Origin: Hyphomicrobiales bacterium
Lineage (GTDB): Bacteria; Pseudomonadota; Alphaproteobacteria; Rhizobiales; Beijerinckiaceae
Assembly: GCA_019247605.1 (NCBI GenBank)
Contig: JAFBAS010000124.1
Span: forward strand, 1-64,000
Direction: 5' to 3'
DNA length: 64,000 nucleotides
Numbering within the stretch: the stretch's first letter is position 1; each line of letters starts with the position of its first letter. Both the position numbers and the translations under genes were made by a program. Below the pieces are notes generated by a model. The model was not told the origin of the DNA, searched no databases, and was given only the letters and a program-made list of their open reading frames with translations. Below, in pieces: positions 33,312 to 43,102 of this stretch.

Positions 33312-36300
33312 TCAGGCGTCGAGCACAAGGTCGGTCACCGGAATCGCCTGGCAGGTGAGGCATATTCTATCGAGCCCTCCCATCGGCTCGGTCGAATGGC
33401 GGACCTCGCCGGAGATGACGTGGACGGCACAGCTTTCGCATTGCCCCACCCGGCAACCGCTTGCGATCTTGAGCCCGACGCTTTCGGCGCAGCTCAGAAT
33501 GGAGCCCGATCGCGGCCTCCACGTCACCGTCCGACCCGATCGTGCAAACCGCACGGCTCGAGGCGAATCATCGCTTGCCTGCGGCGCCCCCGGCGAGCGA
33601 AAGCGCTCGCGGAAAATCTCGAATTCCGGCACGCCGCGCGCCCGAAGACCGCTCGTCAGCGCGTCCATCATGGCTTCCGGCCCGCAGAGATAAAATCGCG
33701 CTCGGTGCCGGATCAGCTCGTCGGAAATATCCGCCGCCGTGATGCGCGCCTCTCGGTCGCAGCGGTCACCCTCGTGGGACCGGCTGAAATAAGTGCGCAC
33801 GGACAGGTTCGGCAAACGCGATGCCAAGAGTGCCAATCGGGACGCGAATGCGTGCGTCGTGCTGTTGCGGCAGCCATAATGCAAAACGACCCGTGGCTCT
33901 TCGGCGCTTCCGGTGAGACTCTCGAGATACCCCATGAAGGGCGTGATTCCGATGCCGCCCGCGATGAGTACGATCGGAAACTCGTTGCGCCTCGGCAGAA
34001 GGAAGGTCCCGCTTGGCCCTTGTGCCTCGACGACGGCTCCCGGAGAAAGATCAGCGAGCCTGTTCGACAAAGCGCCGCCAGCAAGACGCCGCACCGCCAC
34101 TCGATAAAGGCTCGACTCGCGCTCCGCGGGCGCGATGAGCGAATACGCGCGCGTAGACCCGTCGAGGCGCAGATTGAGGAATTGACCCGGTCGCACGGGA
34201 GGGATCGGTCCGCTATCCGCCGGCGCCAAGGCCAGCGAGACGATGTCCTCGGCCTCCGTCCTGCGCTCCACGACCCGATATGGACGATAAGACAGGGAAG
34301 GCGCGGCCGTTGCGCGCTCGATCGTGCAAGCGAAAGAGCGCAGAGGCAACGCTCCGCTGATCGGATCGCGCACGTCGTCGGCAATGACGGCATTGTAATT
34401 GCCGACCTCGCTTTCCCCCGCAATTTCGTACCCCGGGAGGCCGAGATCGGGACAGGGCTGCCACCAGCCGTACTCGCTGGCGACGACCTCGGGATCGAGC
34501 GTCGCGTCGAGACGGGCTCGGAGCCGAACGCTTCCAATGCGCGTTCGGATCGCGACCCAATCTCCCGCCTCGATGCCCTTCGAGCGGGCGAGGTTCGGGT
34601 GAATGTCGACCGAGGGCTCCGGCGCCCTTCTGCGCAACGAAGGGATGCTTCGGTGCTGGCTATGGCAGAAATAGCCGCTGTTCGCCGACATCAGAACATA
34701 GGGAAACTCTGGCGAGCACAAATCCGCGGCGCGTTGAAAACGGGGCACCGGGTCATAGCCGTGCCGCAGAAGAAGCTCCGAATAGATCTCGACCCTCCGC
34801 GTCTCGGTCGCGAAGCCTTCCTCCCGGTATTTGCGATAGCGATGCGCGAGCGGCACCCTGACCCCCTCGGGAGCTCTACGCAGCGCCTCGACCGTGAGAC
34901 CGAGCGGCTCGAGTACGTGGTTCCACGCTGAATCGATGTCGCCATCAAAGAATGATGCGCCAAGGCCAAGCCGAACGGCAAGGTCGAAGACGATCGACAT
35001 GTCCGAGCGGGCCTGGTCGAGCGGTGGGGTGATGCGCTGTCGAAGCTGGACCAGTTCTTGCGCCTCTGCCGTGATCTCGAAGCCGACGCGCAGCGCCTCG
35101 CGCTCCCACGGACTGCCGACCGGGAGGACGATGTCGGCTGTCTGCGCCGTCGGGGTGAGGAAAAGATCGCAGTGCACTTGGAATTCGAGCGCCCGCAGCG
35201 CCGCGAGCGCCCGGTCGGGATTGGGCTGCGAAACGAGGAAATTGGAGCCGAAGCCGAAAAGCGCCCTCACCTTGTAGGGGCGTTCATCGAGTATGGCGTC
35301 GTAGAGGTCCGAGGTCGTCACCCAACCATCGAGAGGCGGCCCGAGCGGGAATTTGTCGAGGCCCAGCGCCTTCGCGCGCTGCGATTGGGCAAGCAGATCG
35401 ATGGAACCGACCTGCCGGACGGGATGCTGCAGGAAGCGCACATTCCCGCCGGGCGCATCGAAATGTCCCGTCAGTGCATAGAGCAGGGCAATCGCGCGCT
35501 CGGTCTGGGTTGCGTCCGTGTGCTGTCCGACGCCCGTCCAACCGTAATAGCAGACGGTTTTTGCGTGTGCGATCGCCGAGGCAAGCGCCTCGAGTTCCTC
35601 CTGCGGAATGGAGGTGATCTGCGCGACCATATCCGGCGTGTAAGCGGCGCAGGCGTCGACGTAGTGCGCGAAGGCCGGACGGCACGGGACGGTTCCGGAA
35701 AGGGTCTCGATCGATAAGTTTCCGCTCAATGCGAGCGCGTCGGGATCGGTGATGTCCGCCGCGAGACGGAGCCGCTTGTCGCGATCGTCCCAGACGACGA
35801 ACGAAGCCGCCGCGTCGTCGCGCCCGATATCGGCCCCGCGCAGAAAGCGCCTCGTGTCGTCGCGCACCAGAAAGGGTCCGTTGCTCCAGCGACGGACAAA
35901 GCCGGAATCGAAGGCGTTGTGCTTCAGCAGCCAACGAGCGAGACCGAGCGCGAGCGCACCATCGGTTCCGGGCCGGATGCGCAGCCACTGGTCGCAGTCG
36001 CGCGCCGAACCCGATCGGCGCGGGTCGACGACCGCGACACGCGCGCCGCGCTGGCGTGCCTCACCGATCGCATGCGCTTGGGCCAGCCAGGAATTCGCAG
36101 GATTGTGCCCCCAGAGGAGAATGAGATCCGCCTTGCCGTAATCGGGGGTCGGAAGACCGCAACCGAAGGTGAAGGCGTGCGCGTGATCCTTGTGCCAGTT
36201 GCAAATTTCGGTCGCGTAGCAGGTGTTCGGGCTGCCAAACAGCCGAATGAAGCGCTGGACCCAGTCGATGCTGTCGGAAATCGACGTCGAGCTTCCGGAG

Positions 36301-36632
36301 GTCACGGCGAAGGCGACGCTTTCGGCGCCATGCACGGCGCGGTACTGCCCGAGACGACCGGCGATCTCCGAAAGCGCCTCCTCCCAGCTTGTCTCGACCC
36401 AACCCGGATCGCTCGCATCTTTCGGGTTCGTTCGGCGCAAAGGGCGTCGCAGACGCCTTGCGCTGTGCGCGATCTCGGGCGCGGCGCGGCCTTTCGGGCA
36501 AAGCGACTTGCCGGTCGGATGGTCCGGAGCGGGCTTCACCGCGACGAGGCGATCTCCTTCGACGATATTGATCGTGCCGCAGCGTGATCGGCACAGCGTG
36601 CAAAATCCGGCTTTCTCCTGCGCCGCACTCAT
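33312..36632 (-). CDS. Molybdopterin oxidoreductase fused to flavin reductase and [2Fe-2S] ferredoxin
   Basis: I chose the ATG at 36632, which overlaps the ATPase stop (ATGA); an ATG at 36659 adds nine residues. The 1106-residue protein has three modules. Residues 1 to about 740 are a molybdopterin enzyme with a [4Fe-4S] motif C-x2-C-x3-C...C (CTLCRSRC, then LCPKG), a probable molybdenum-ligand cysteine in TEICNWHKDHAHAF and the C-terminal pterin segment EVGNYNAVIADD. About 760-1000 is an FNR-type reductase with RAYSLI, GGIGITPFMG and YLCGPEAMMD. The last 90 residues are a plant-type ferredoxin with CRVGQCESC and a later CLTC. Electrons could pass within one chain between NAD(P)H and the pterin. 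The substrate is unknown; the operon with a polyamine-type importer suggests an imported amine or similar compound. Confidence 0.88.
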   Translation of the reverse strand: MSAAQEKAGFCTLCRSRCGTINIVEGDRLVAVKPAPDHPTGKSLCPKGRAAPEIAHSARRLRRPLRRTNPKDASDPGWVETSWEEALSEIAGRLGQYRAVHGAESVAFAVTSGSSTSISDSIDWVQRFIRLFGSPNTCYATEICNWHKDHAHAFTFGCGLPTPDYGKADLILLWGHNPANSWLAQAHAIGEARQRGARVAVVDPRRSGSARDCDQWLRIRPGTDGALALGLARWLLKHNAFDSGFVRRWSNGPFLVRDDTRRFLRGADIGRDDAAASFVVWDDRDKRLRLAADITDPDALALSGNLSIETLSGTVPCRPAFAHYVDACAAYTPDMVAQITSIPQEELEALASAIAHAKTVCYYGWTGVGQHTDATQTERAIALLYALTGHFDAPGGNVRFLQHPVRQVGSIDLLAQSQRAKALGLDKFPLGPPLDGWVTTSDLYDAILDERPYKVRALFGFGSNFLVSQPNPDRALAALRALEFQVHCDLFLTPTAQTADIVLPVGSPWEREALRVGFEITAEAQELVQLRQRITPPLDQARSDMSIVFDLAVRLGLGASFFDGDIDSAWNHVLEPLGLTVEALRRAPEGVRVPLAHRYRKYREEGFATETRRVEIYSELLLRHGYDPVPRFQRAADLCSPEFPYVLMSANSGYFCHSQHRSIPSLRRRAPEPSVDIHPNLARSKGIEAGDWVAIRTRIGSVRLRARLDATLDPEVVASEYGWWQPCPDLGLPGYEIAGESEVGNYNAVIADDVRDPISGALPLRSFACTIERATAAPSLSYRPYRVVERRTEAEDIVSLALAPADSGPIPPVRPGQFLNLRLDGSTRAYSLIAPAERESSLYRVAVRRLAGGALSNRLADLSPGAVVEAQGPSGTFLLPRRNEFPIVLIAGGIGITPFMGYLESLTGSAEEPRVVLHYGCRNSTTHAFASRLALLASRLPNLSVRTYFSRSHEGDRCDREARITAADISDELIRHRARFYLCGPEAMMDALTSGLRARGVPEFEIFRERFRSPGAPQASDDSPRAVRFARSGRTVTWRPRSGSILSCAESVGLKIASGCRVGQCESCAVHVISGEVRHSTEPMGGLDRICLTCQAIPVTDLVLDA

Positions 36633-37687
36633 ACGACGAAGGTCGCTTCGCTCGACCATGACAGCGTCACCTCATCGCCGATCCCAATGGGCTCGACCGG
36701 GTTGGCGCCGGCATGCACGGTGAGGCGTTCGAGAGACGGCAACCGGACCTCGTATTCCGTCGTGGCGCCAAGATAGGTGATGGCATCGACCGTGCCCTCC
36801 ACATGGTTCGCGAGCGCGGCGTTTCGCGCGCGGCCGATCTCGATCTTCTCCGGCCTAAACCCGACCGAGCTCGCCTCGTGCGAGCTCGCCCTTGCGGACT
36901 GACGCTGAAAGCGAAAAACAAATCCGCTCTTGGTCACGAATTCGTCTTTCGCGACGACGCGTCCGTCGAGGAAATTCGATTTGCCGATGAACTCGGCGAC
37001 GAAGCGTGAGGCCGGGCGCTCATAGAGGTCGCTTGGGGTCCCGATCTGCTCGATTCGACCATGGTGCATCACTACGAGCCTTGTGGCGAGGCTCAGCGCC
37101 TCCTCCTGATCGTGAGTAACGCAGATGGTCGTGATGCCGAGCGAACGCTGCAAACGGCGGATTTCCTGCCGCAATTCCTGTCGCAGCTTGGCGTCGAGTG
37201 CCGACAGGGGCTCGTCGAGAAGAAGCGCGTCCGGACGAATCACGATCGCGCGGGCGAGCGCGACGCGCTGCTGCTGCCCGCCTGACAATTGCCTCGGCAA
37301 GCGGCTCGCAAGGCCAGCGAGTTGGACCGTCTCGAGCGCCGAGTGGACGCGGTGGCCGATTTCGCCGCGATCAAGGGCCCGCATCTCAAGCCCGAAGGCG
37401 ACGTTCTCCGCGACCGTCATATGGGGAAAGAGCGCATAACCCTGAAATACGAGACCGATATTGCGCGCATAGGGTGGAAGCCCGGTGACATCGCGCGCGC
37501 CGAAATGGATGCGCCCTCTCGTCGCCTCCGTCAGGCCGGAGATCATGCGCAAAATCGTCGTCTTGCCACAACCGCTCGGGCCGAGAAGGGCCAAGAATTC
37601 GCCATCCGCGATCTCGAGTGAAAGAGATTCCACGGCAACGAACGATCCGAACCGCTTTTCGAGATTTTCAAGGGCTATCTTGGCCAT
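36629..37687 (-). CDS. Polyamine-type ABC transporter ATPase (PotA-like)
   Basis: The ATG at 37687 is nine bases after the permease stop and gives 352 residues; the long open frame upstream is not coding. Walker A GPSGCGKTT, signature LSGGQQQR and Walker B LLLDEPLSALD are intact. The C-terminal TOBE-type domain (VGFRPEKIEIG, EGTVDAITYLGATTEYEVRL) is that of the spermidine/putrescine and iron(III)-type importers. It powers the two permeases encoded upstream. The stop overlaps the start of the molybdopterin fusion gene by four bases. Confidence 0.92.
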   Translation of the reverse strand: MAKIALENLEKRFGSFVAVESLSLEIADGEFLALLGPSGCGKTTILRMISGLTEATRGRIHFGARDVTGLPPYARNIGLVFQGYALFPHMTVAENVAFGLEMRALDRGEIGHRVHSALETVQLAGLASRLPRQLSGGQQQRVALARAIVIRPDALLLDEPLSALDAKLRQELRQEIRRLQRSLGITTICVTHDQEEALSLATRLVVMHHGRIEQIGTPSDLYERPASRFVAEFIGKSNFLDGRVVAKDEFVTKSGFVFRFQRQSARASSHEASSVGFRPEKIEIGRARNAALANHVEGTVDAITYLGATTEYEVRLPSLERLTVHAGANPVEPIGIGDEVTLSWSSEATFVV

Positions 37688-37695
37688 CGCAAATC

Positions 37696-38514
37696 TCAGA
37701 ATACCCGGCTCAGCCTGACGAACCGATCGGTAAGCAAAAGCGCCGCCGAAATGATGAGAATCTGGATCGTTGCCACGGCCGCAATCGTCGGATCGATGCT
37801 CCATTCGAGGTAGTTGATGATCGCGATCGGCAAGGTCATGCGGCCCGGCCCGACGAGGAAGAGCGACTTTTCGAGATCGACGAACGAAACGACGAAACTG
37901 AACAAACCACCGGCCACGATCGCCGGTCGGATCATCGGAAGGGTCACCCGCCAAAGCGTTTTCACCGGCCCGGCTCCAAGTGTCATCGCGGCTTCTTCCA
38001 CAAGTCGGTTGACGCCGATCAGGGAGGCGGTGACGAGGCGAACCGTCCAAGGCAACGCCAGCACGACATGAGCGAGACAAAGGCCGGGCAACGTCGCGGC
38101 GAGCTGTACGTCCGTCCACGTTTCGATCTCGATGTAGAACATATACACGGCCGTCCCTGCGACGATTCCAGGAACGATGAGCGGCGACATCAAGGCTGCG
38201 CTGATCGCCTCGCGGCCTCGGAAATCGTGACGTGCCAACGCGAGCGCGGCGGGCACGCCGATCAGGAGACTGCCGAGAGTCGCGATGATGCCGACCTCGA
38301 GGCTCAGCACGAAGCCGTTGCGAAAATCATCGAGCGACCAGGCATTGGCAAACCATGCCAAGGTGTATCCTTGCGGCGGGAACGCGATGATCTTGTTGCG
38401 GAAGAAGCTCACCCAGAACACGGCGATGAGCGGGGCGAGGATGATGAGATAGGCGAACCCCACGCTCGCCAGGAACGCGGTTCGTCCAGGCAGCGCCCGT
38501 ATGCTCACCGCCAC
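37696..38514 (-). CDS. Polyamine-type ABC permease (PotC-like)
   Basis: The 272-residue protein starts at a GTG directly after the stop of the preceding permease gene. It has six expected helices and the permease loop EEAAMTLGAGPVKTLWRVTLPMIRPAI. It is the second transmembrane half of the importer. The preceding gene gives the PotB-like half. Confidence 0.9.
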   Translation of the reverse strand: MAVSIRALPGRTAFLASVGFAYLIILAPLIAVFWVSFFRNKIIAFPPQGYTLAWFANAWSLDDFRNGFVLSLEVGIIATLGSLLIGVPAALALARHDFRGREAISAALMSPLIVPGIVAGTAVYMFYIEIETWTDVQLAATLPGLCLAHVVLALPWTVRLVTASLIGVNRLVEEAAMTLGAGPVKTLWRVTLPMIRPAIVAGGLFSFVVSFVDLEKSLFLVGPGRMTLPIAIINYLEWSIDPTIAAVATIQILIISAALLLTDRFVRLSRVF

Positions 38515-39372
38515 CTACACCCTCCCGTAGCGGCGCTGGACGAAGACGCTCGAGAGCACGACCGAGATGATGGTCACGGCCATCAGCACGAAGGCCATGC
38601 TGCTGGCGAAGGGCCAGTCGAACACCTTGGTCAGTTGTTGGTAAACCAGCGGCGCCATCATCTGAAATGTCGGGCCACCGATCAGCAGCGGAGTGGCGTA
38701 GGCGTTCATCGCCAGGATGAAGCAGAGGAGAGAGCCGGAGAATATGCCCGGCATCAGCATGGGGAGCAGGACGCGACGGAACATCGTCGCCGGATGGGCG
38801 CCGAGCGTGAGCGCCGCCTCCTCGTAGACGCGCTCGATGCCCTCGAGCACGCTTTGGAGGCTGATGATCATGTACGGCAAGATGGCGGCGACCAGCGCAA
38901 TCAGCACCGCCTTGCCGGTGTAGAGGATGCGCACGGGCTCCGCCGTCAATCCGAGGAAGATCAAGATGGCGTTGCAAAGACCGCGATCGCCGAGCAGCAC
39001 CATCCACCCGGCGGTACGGACCGAATTCCCCATGAGGAGCGGAATGACGGTCAGGAGAATGAGGGCGCTTTTAAGCCGCGGCGCCGAGAGACGCGCCAGA
39101 AAATAGGCCGCCGGCACGCCGAGAACGAGCGCCACGAAGGTCGAGATCATCGCGACAGCGATCGTTTTTCCAAGAACGCCCAGATAGAAGGGGTCGCTGA
39201 AGAACCTGGCATAGTTCGCAAGGGTGAGCGCCTGCGTCATCAGCTCGTTCGCCGAGTAGCGGTTCAGGCTGAACCGGAACATCATCGCCATCGGCAGCAG
39301 GAGGCCGAGCGTTATGACGAGCGCTGCCGGCGACAGCAGCAAGGAGGGTGGTGGCCCCGCACCTCGTCTCAC
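38515..39372 (-). CDS. Polyamine-type ABC permease (PotB-like)
   Basis: The 285-residue protein begins at a GTG at 39372. The family loop EEAALTLGAHPATMFRRVLLPMLMPGI is present, and the helices show the usual pattern, opening with LLLSPAALVITLGLLLPMAMMF. It forms the channel with the PotC-like permease. The gap of 51 bases after the binding-protein gene holds no hairpin that I can see. Confidence 0.9.
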   Translation of the reverse strand: MRRGAGPPPSLLLSPAALVITLGLLLPMAMMFRFSLNRYSANELMTQALTLANYARFFSDPFYLGVLGKTIAVAMISTFVALVLGVPAAYFLARLSAPRLKSALILLTVIPLLMGNSVRTAGWMVLLGDRGLCNAILIFLGLTAEPVRILYTGKAVLIALVAAILPYMIISLQSVLEGIERVYEEAALTLGAHPATMFRRVLLPMLMPGIFSGSLLCFILAMNAYATPLLIGGPTFQMMAPLVYQQLTKVFDWPFASSMAFVLMAVTIISVVLSSVFVQRRYGRV

Positions 39373-39423
39373 GCGGCGTATCTCGGCGGTTTGAAGTTGT
39401 TCGCCAATCGAGACGAGCGAGCT

Positions 39424-40494
39424 TCAGCCCTTCATGTTCTTGTTCCACCAATCGACCCAAGAGCTGTCGTTCTTGGCCGCATAAGCGTAATCCGCGAAAT
39501 TCATCTTGGCCGCTTGCTCGGGCGTGAAATCGAGCCGTGCCCGCAGATCCGTCGAAAGCGCCGAGTTCGTCGTTCCGGGTGCATAGGAGGTTGCCTCGGC
39601 GATGCCTGCCGTGACTTGCGGTGACAGCATCTCGTTGAGATAGAAATAGGCGGTGTCCCGGTTCTTGCCCCGCTTGGGAAGCGACGCTCCGAAGGAGACG
39701 ACGACCGCCCCCTCTTTCGGATAGCTCCATTGGACGGGCAGGCCTTCCTTGATCCACTGGATGATGCGGGCGCTATATTCGGCCGATATCCAAACCTCCT
39801 CATTCGCAAACCCGGCGGCCAGGGTCTGATGCGAGGCGTAGAGGCGCGGTTGCACGGCTTTCTTGAGGTCGAGGAGCGCGGGAAAAGCTTTCTGAACGTC
39901 GCCCATCGTGCCGCCATTGGTGAGCGAGGCGGCGTAGATGTAGTTGAAGTACAGCTGATCCATGAGGCCGACGCGGCCCGCATATTTCGGGTTCCACAAA
40001 TCGGCGAACGAAGTCGGAGGCTCGGCGATCTTGTTCGGGTTGTACATCATGACGATGCCGCCAAAGATCCAGGTCACGAGGTACGGCAGCCGCAAGTTCG
40101 AACGGATGTTCTGATAATTTGGAAGCCGGGAGAGGTCGAGCGGCTCGATCACGCCGCGCTCGTTCATTTCAAAGGCGTCGGCATCGCTCAGATGCACGAC
40201 ATCGATCGTGCCGCGCGGCAGATGCTGCTCGGCCAGGAGCTTCGCCTTGCGCTCGGGCACGGGTTGCAGGTCGTGCACGAGCTTGATGCCTTTCTTCTCG
40301 ATGATGGGGGCCTCGAAGACCTGGACGCAGCGGTCGTTCCAATCTCCGCCCCAGTTTGCGATGGTCAGGTCGCCACCGATTTCCGCCCGCGCCGGTTTGG
40401 CGCCGTACAAAGGCAGTGCGGCGGCCGCCGCTCCTGTCACTTCGATGAGCCGGCGTCGGCTCAATGTTGGCGATGCTGTTCTCATGTCGTCCAT
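39424..40494 (-). CDS. Polyamine-type periplasmic binding protein with Tat-like signal
   Basis: I prefer the ATG at 40494 (356 residues) since GAGAGA lies six bases upstream; an ATG at 40512 adds six residues. The signal carries a twin-arginine motif in SRRRLIEVTGAAAAALPL and ends KPARA. The mature part is a PotD-like extracellular solute-binding fold: DLTIANWGGDWNDRCVQVFEAPI, GTIDVVHLSDADAFEMNERG, VTWIFGGIVMMYNPNKIAEPPTSFADLWNPKYAGRVGL. It delivers the ligand to the permeases encoded downstream. The ligand could be a polyamine or another small cation; residues do not settle it. It is first in the operon, behind a good minus-strand promoter. Confidence 0.88.
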   Translation of the reverse strand: MDDMRTASPTLSRRRLIEVTGAAAAALPLYGAKPARAEIGGDLTIANWGGDWNDRCVQVFEAPIIEKKGIKLVHDLQPVPERKAKLLAEQHLPRGTIDVVHLSDADAFEMNERGVIEPLDLSRLPNYQNIRSNLRLPYLVTWIFGGIVMMYNPNKIAEPPTSFADLWNPKYAGRVGLMDQLYFNYIYAASLTNGGTMGDVQKAFPALLDLKKAVQPRLYASHQTLAAGFANEEVWISAEYSARIIQWIKEGLPVQWSYPKEGAVVVSFGASLPKRGKNRDTAYFYLNEMLSPQVTAGIAEATSYAPGTTNSALSTDLRARLDFTPEQAAKMNFADYAYAAKNDSSWVDWWNKNMKG

Positions 40495-40556
40495 CTGTGT
40501 CTCTCTCGGCATTCGCGCGCCCAGGGCTCGAACTCGCCGATTTCGTCAGCTCACTG

Positions 40557-40606
40557 TTGCGCCCGAACTCGTGCTAATTATACTTCTAATTCGCCTTGGT
40601 GATCAA
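40557..40606. promoter_or_regulatory. Overlapping divergent promoters for the importer operon and the dapB-like gene
   Basis: On the minus strand, TTGATC (40601-40606) and a perfect TATAAT (40577-40582) are 18 bases apart and point at the binding-protein gene, about 85 bases away. On the plus strand, TTGCGC (40557-40562) and TATACT (40579-40584) are 16 bases apart and point at the dapB-like gene. The two -10 elements overlap, so the two promoters would compete. Confidence 0.55.
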
Positions 40607-40755
40607 TCTCGACGAGTGCCTTTCATCCGAAGGACGCATCGGCGATCGATGGCGGAACGTGCTTGGAAACCGGGCGCGCCACTTTTTTCAGAATGGATAG
40701 CGGATCTTGCCATTGCCCATTCTGATGACCGCGAAGCGTTTAAGAGGGGCTCCTC

Positions 40756-41553
40756 ATGACCATTGGCGTGACGATCGTGGGGACGACCGGGTGGGTCGGA
40801 CGGTCCCTAGTCGGGGCGGTCGCGGCCGCGCCCGATTTGCGCCTCGCGGGGGCGGTTGCGCGAGGAGCAGCCGGACAGGATGCGGGGTCCGCGACTGGCG
40901 GCGATGCGCTCGGGGTCACCATTGTCGCAACCCTTGCGGAGGTGCCGAGCACGCCAGGCGAGGTGGTGGTCGATTACACCAGGCCGGAGGCCGTGAAGGC
41001 GCATACGCTTGCGGCGATCGGAAGCGGCAGGTCGGTCGTGATCGGCACCTCCGGTTTGACGGGCGATGATTACGCCGAACTCGACGAAGCGGCGCGACGC
41101 GCTGGCGTGGGCGTCATCGCGGCCGGCAATTTTTCGATCACCGCGACCTTGATGCAGCGCTTTGCGCTCATGGCCGTCCGCTACGTGGCCGACGTCGAGG
41201 TCCTCGACTATGCGTCGGCGGCCAAGCCCGATGTCCCGAGCGGCACGGCGCGCGAGCTCGCCGAAAAGCTCGGGGAAATCCGACAGGACGCGACCTCGCG
41301 GTCGCTCGCGAGCCTGCACGGGCCGAAGGAGGCGCGCGGCGCCCAAATCGGCCGCACGCAGGTCCATTGCGTTCGCATGCCGAGCTTTGTCTTGTCATGC
41401 GAGGCGGTGTTCGGCGCCGACGATGAGCGGCTCGTCATCAGGCATGATGCCGGATCGAGCGCCTCACCTTACGTCGCCGGCACGCTGCTCGCGATCCGGA
41501 AAGTGCGCGATGTGCCCGGATTGCGCCGAGGGCTCGACAGCATCCTGGAATGA
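40756..41553 (+). CDS. Divergent DapB-like (dihydrodipicolinate reductase family) protein
   Basis: The 265-residue protein has the N-terminal Rossmann motif in a changed form, VGTTGWVGRS, and the C-terminal substrate loop as AAKPDVPSGTARELAEKLG, close to the K-x-D-x-P-S-G-T-A of DapB. The E-x-H-H-x-x-K histidine pair of true DapB reads LDYASAAK, so the catalytic histidine is missing. The usual GAxGRMG loop is also altered. It may have another substrate. It diverges from the polyamine-type importer operon, which hints at a catabolic role with that operon; it could also supply DapB if no other copy exists. Confidence 0.7.
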   Translation: MTIGVTIVGTTGWVGRSLVGAVAAAPDLRLAGAVARGAAGQDAGSATGGDALGVTIVATLAEVPSTPGEVVVDYTRPEAVKAHTLAAIGSGRSVVIGTSGLTGDDYAELDEAARRAGVGVIAAGNFSITATLMQRFALMAVRYVADVEVLDYASAAKPDVPSGTARELAEKLGEIRQDATSRSLASLHGPKEARGAQIGRTQVHCVRMPSFVLSCEAVFGADDERLVIRHDAGSSASPYVAGTLLAIRKVRDVPGLRRGLDSILE

Positions 41554-41626
41554 GGAGCGCCGATGCGTCTGGCCCAATGCGCATTCTCGAATTCGTAAGC
41601 GCCCCCGTTCGGTCGCGCTTCTCCGA

Positions 41627-42868
41627 TCAAGACCGGTAATCGCCGTTGATCTCGACATAGGCCTTGGTGAGATCGCAGGTCCACATCCGGGCACGCGCTT
41701 TCCCGATGCCGAGATCGACGTCGATCGTGATCTCATCGCGTCGCATCGTTTTCGAGACCTCGGCTTCGTCATAGGCCGGGTCCCGCGCGCCTCTATGTGC
41801 CACCCGGATTCCATTGAAGGAGATCGATAATCTGTCTCGGTCCGCAGGCTCTCCAGCCTTGCCGACCGCCATCACGACGCGCCCCCAATTGGCGTCCTCG
41901 CCCGCGATTGCCGTCTTGACGAGCGGGGATTCGGCAACGGCGCGCGCGATCCTCTTCGCCGAGCGCGGCGAGGTCGCGCCCCTCACATTCACCTCGACGA
42001 ATTTGCGCGCGCCCTCTCCGTCGCGCGCGATCTGCTTGGCGAGGTCCTCGAGCACCGCGTTGAGTGCGGCCTTGAACGGACGAAGCCTCGGGTCCGAGGC
42101 CGAGGATATCCGAGGCGCGCCGCCTTGCGCCGCGGCGCCCGTGGCGAAAATCATCAGCGTGTCGGAGGTTGAGGTGTCGCCATCGACCGTCATGGCGTTC
42201 ATCGAAGTCTCGGCGGCGCGCGAAAGAAGCGCCTGCAAGGCAGGAGCCGCGATCGGTGCGTCAGTGAAGAGAAAGGAAAGCATCGTCCCCATGTCGGGAG
42301 CGATCATGCCGGCGCCTTTGGCGATCCCGTTGAGCGTCACCTCCGTCTCACCGAGCTTGATGCGGGCTGTCGCGACCTTGGGGTAGGTGTCCGTGGTCAT
42401 GATTGCCTTCGCAGCTTCAAAAAGGCCGTCGGGCTTCGCGCTTTTTGCGAGACCGCGCATGACGCCCTCGAACTTCGAGGCGTCGAGCGGCTCTCCGATC
42501 ACGCCGGTCGAGGCCAGAAAGACCTCGGACGCCGCAACGCCCGCTGCCTTGGCGGTCAACGCGGCGGTCAGCTTCACGGCCTCCCTGCCGCTACGTCCGG
42601 TAAAGGCGTTGGCATTGCCGGAATTCACCACGAGCGCACGCGCCTTGCCGGATTTGAGCTTGGCGCGGCACCAATCGACGGGAGCGGAAGGGCATTTGGA
42701 CCGGGTGAAAACGCCCGCCGCGTGGGTGCCCTTGTCCATGACGGCGAGCAGCACGTCGGTGCGTCCCTTGTAGCGGATGCCGGCTTCGGCGGTCGCAAAG
42801 CGTACGCCCCCGACAGGTGGGAGGACGGGATATGATTTTGGCGCGAGAGGAGAGAGCGTTGCGGACAT
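41627..42868 (-). CDS. argJ: Bifunctional ornithine acetyltransferase / N-acetylglutamate synthase ArgJ
   Basis: The ATG at 42868 gives 413 residues, the normal ArgJ length; the frame is open to 42940 but the extra residues have no similarity. The self-cleavage region reads [14 protein letters not shown], and the DGDTSTSDT and [10 protein letters not shown] motifs are present. ArgJ is made as a precursor that cuts itself into two chains. It moves the acetyl group from N-acetylornithine to glutamate in the cyclic arginine pathway. The parvulin gene precedes it in the same direction, and secA is divergent, a common Hyphomicrobiales arrangement. Confidence 0.93.
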   Translation of the reverse strand: MSATLSPLAPKSYPVLPPVGGVRFATAEAGIRYKGRTDVLLAVMDKGTHAAGVFTRSKCPSAPVDWCRAKLKSGKARALVVNSGNANAFTGRSGREAVKLTAALTAKAAGVAASEVFLASTGVIGEPLDASKFEGVMRGLAKSAKPDGLFEAAKAIMTTDTYPKVATARIKLGETEVTLNGIAKGAGMIAPDMGTMLSFLFTDAPIAAPALQALLSRAAETSMNAMTVDGDTSTSDTLMIFATGAAAQGGAPRISSASDPRLRPFKAALNAVLEDLAKQIARDGEGARKFVEVNVRGATSPRSAKRIARAVAESPLVKTAIAGEDANWGRVVMAVGKAGEPADRDRLSISFNGIRVAHRGARDPAYDEAEVSKTMRRDEITIDVDLGIGKARARMWTCDLTKAYVEINGDYRS

Positions 42869-43017
42869 TTTTGCCCCGGAATTTGGCCCCAAGATGAGTG
42901 CGTCGGCGGCGACACGACCGTGGCGCGCGAAGCGCTGCACAACAGCTTGACGTAAGCCGTGTCAAGGGTCGGGTGTCTGGCAAGGGCGTCTTTGTCCGGG
43001 GCCAACGGAAGGCATGG

Positions 43018-43040
43018 ATGACCGGGCCGACGCCGGTCAT
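43018..43040. repeat. REP-like palindrome
   Basis: ATGACCGG (43018-43025) and CCGGTCAT (43033-43040) form an 8-bp perfect stem with a seven-base loop, embedded in GCATGGATG...GACGGATAAG. A related element lies at 50322-50355. Similar short GC-rich palindromes of this wording are common between genes in Hyphomicrobiales. Confidence 0.6.
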
Positions 43041-43102
43041 GACGGATAAGCGCTTCCGCTCGTCATGCGCGCACTTGTTGCGTGCATCCACGACTTTCCT
43101 AA

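Noticed and set aside
37618-39624. A 668-codon plus-strand open frame opposite the polyamine-type permeases
   Set aside because: Its translation is rich in Arg, His, Asp and Glu without a fold pattern, and it is antisense to clear ABC permease genes.
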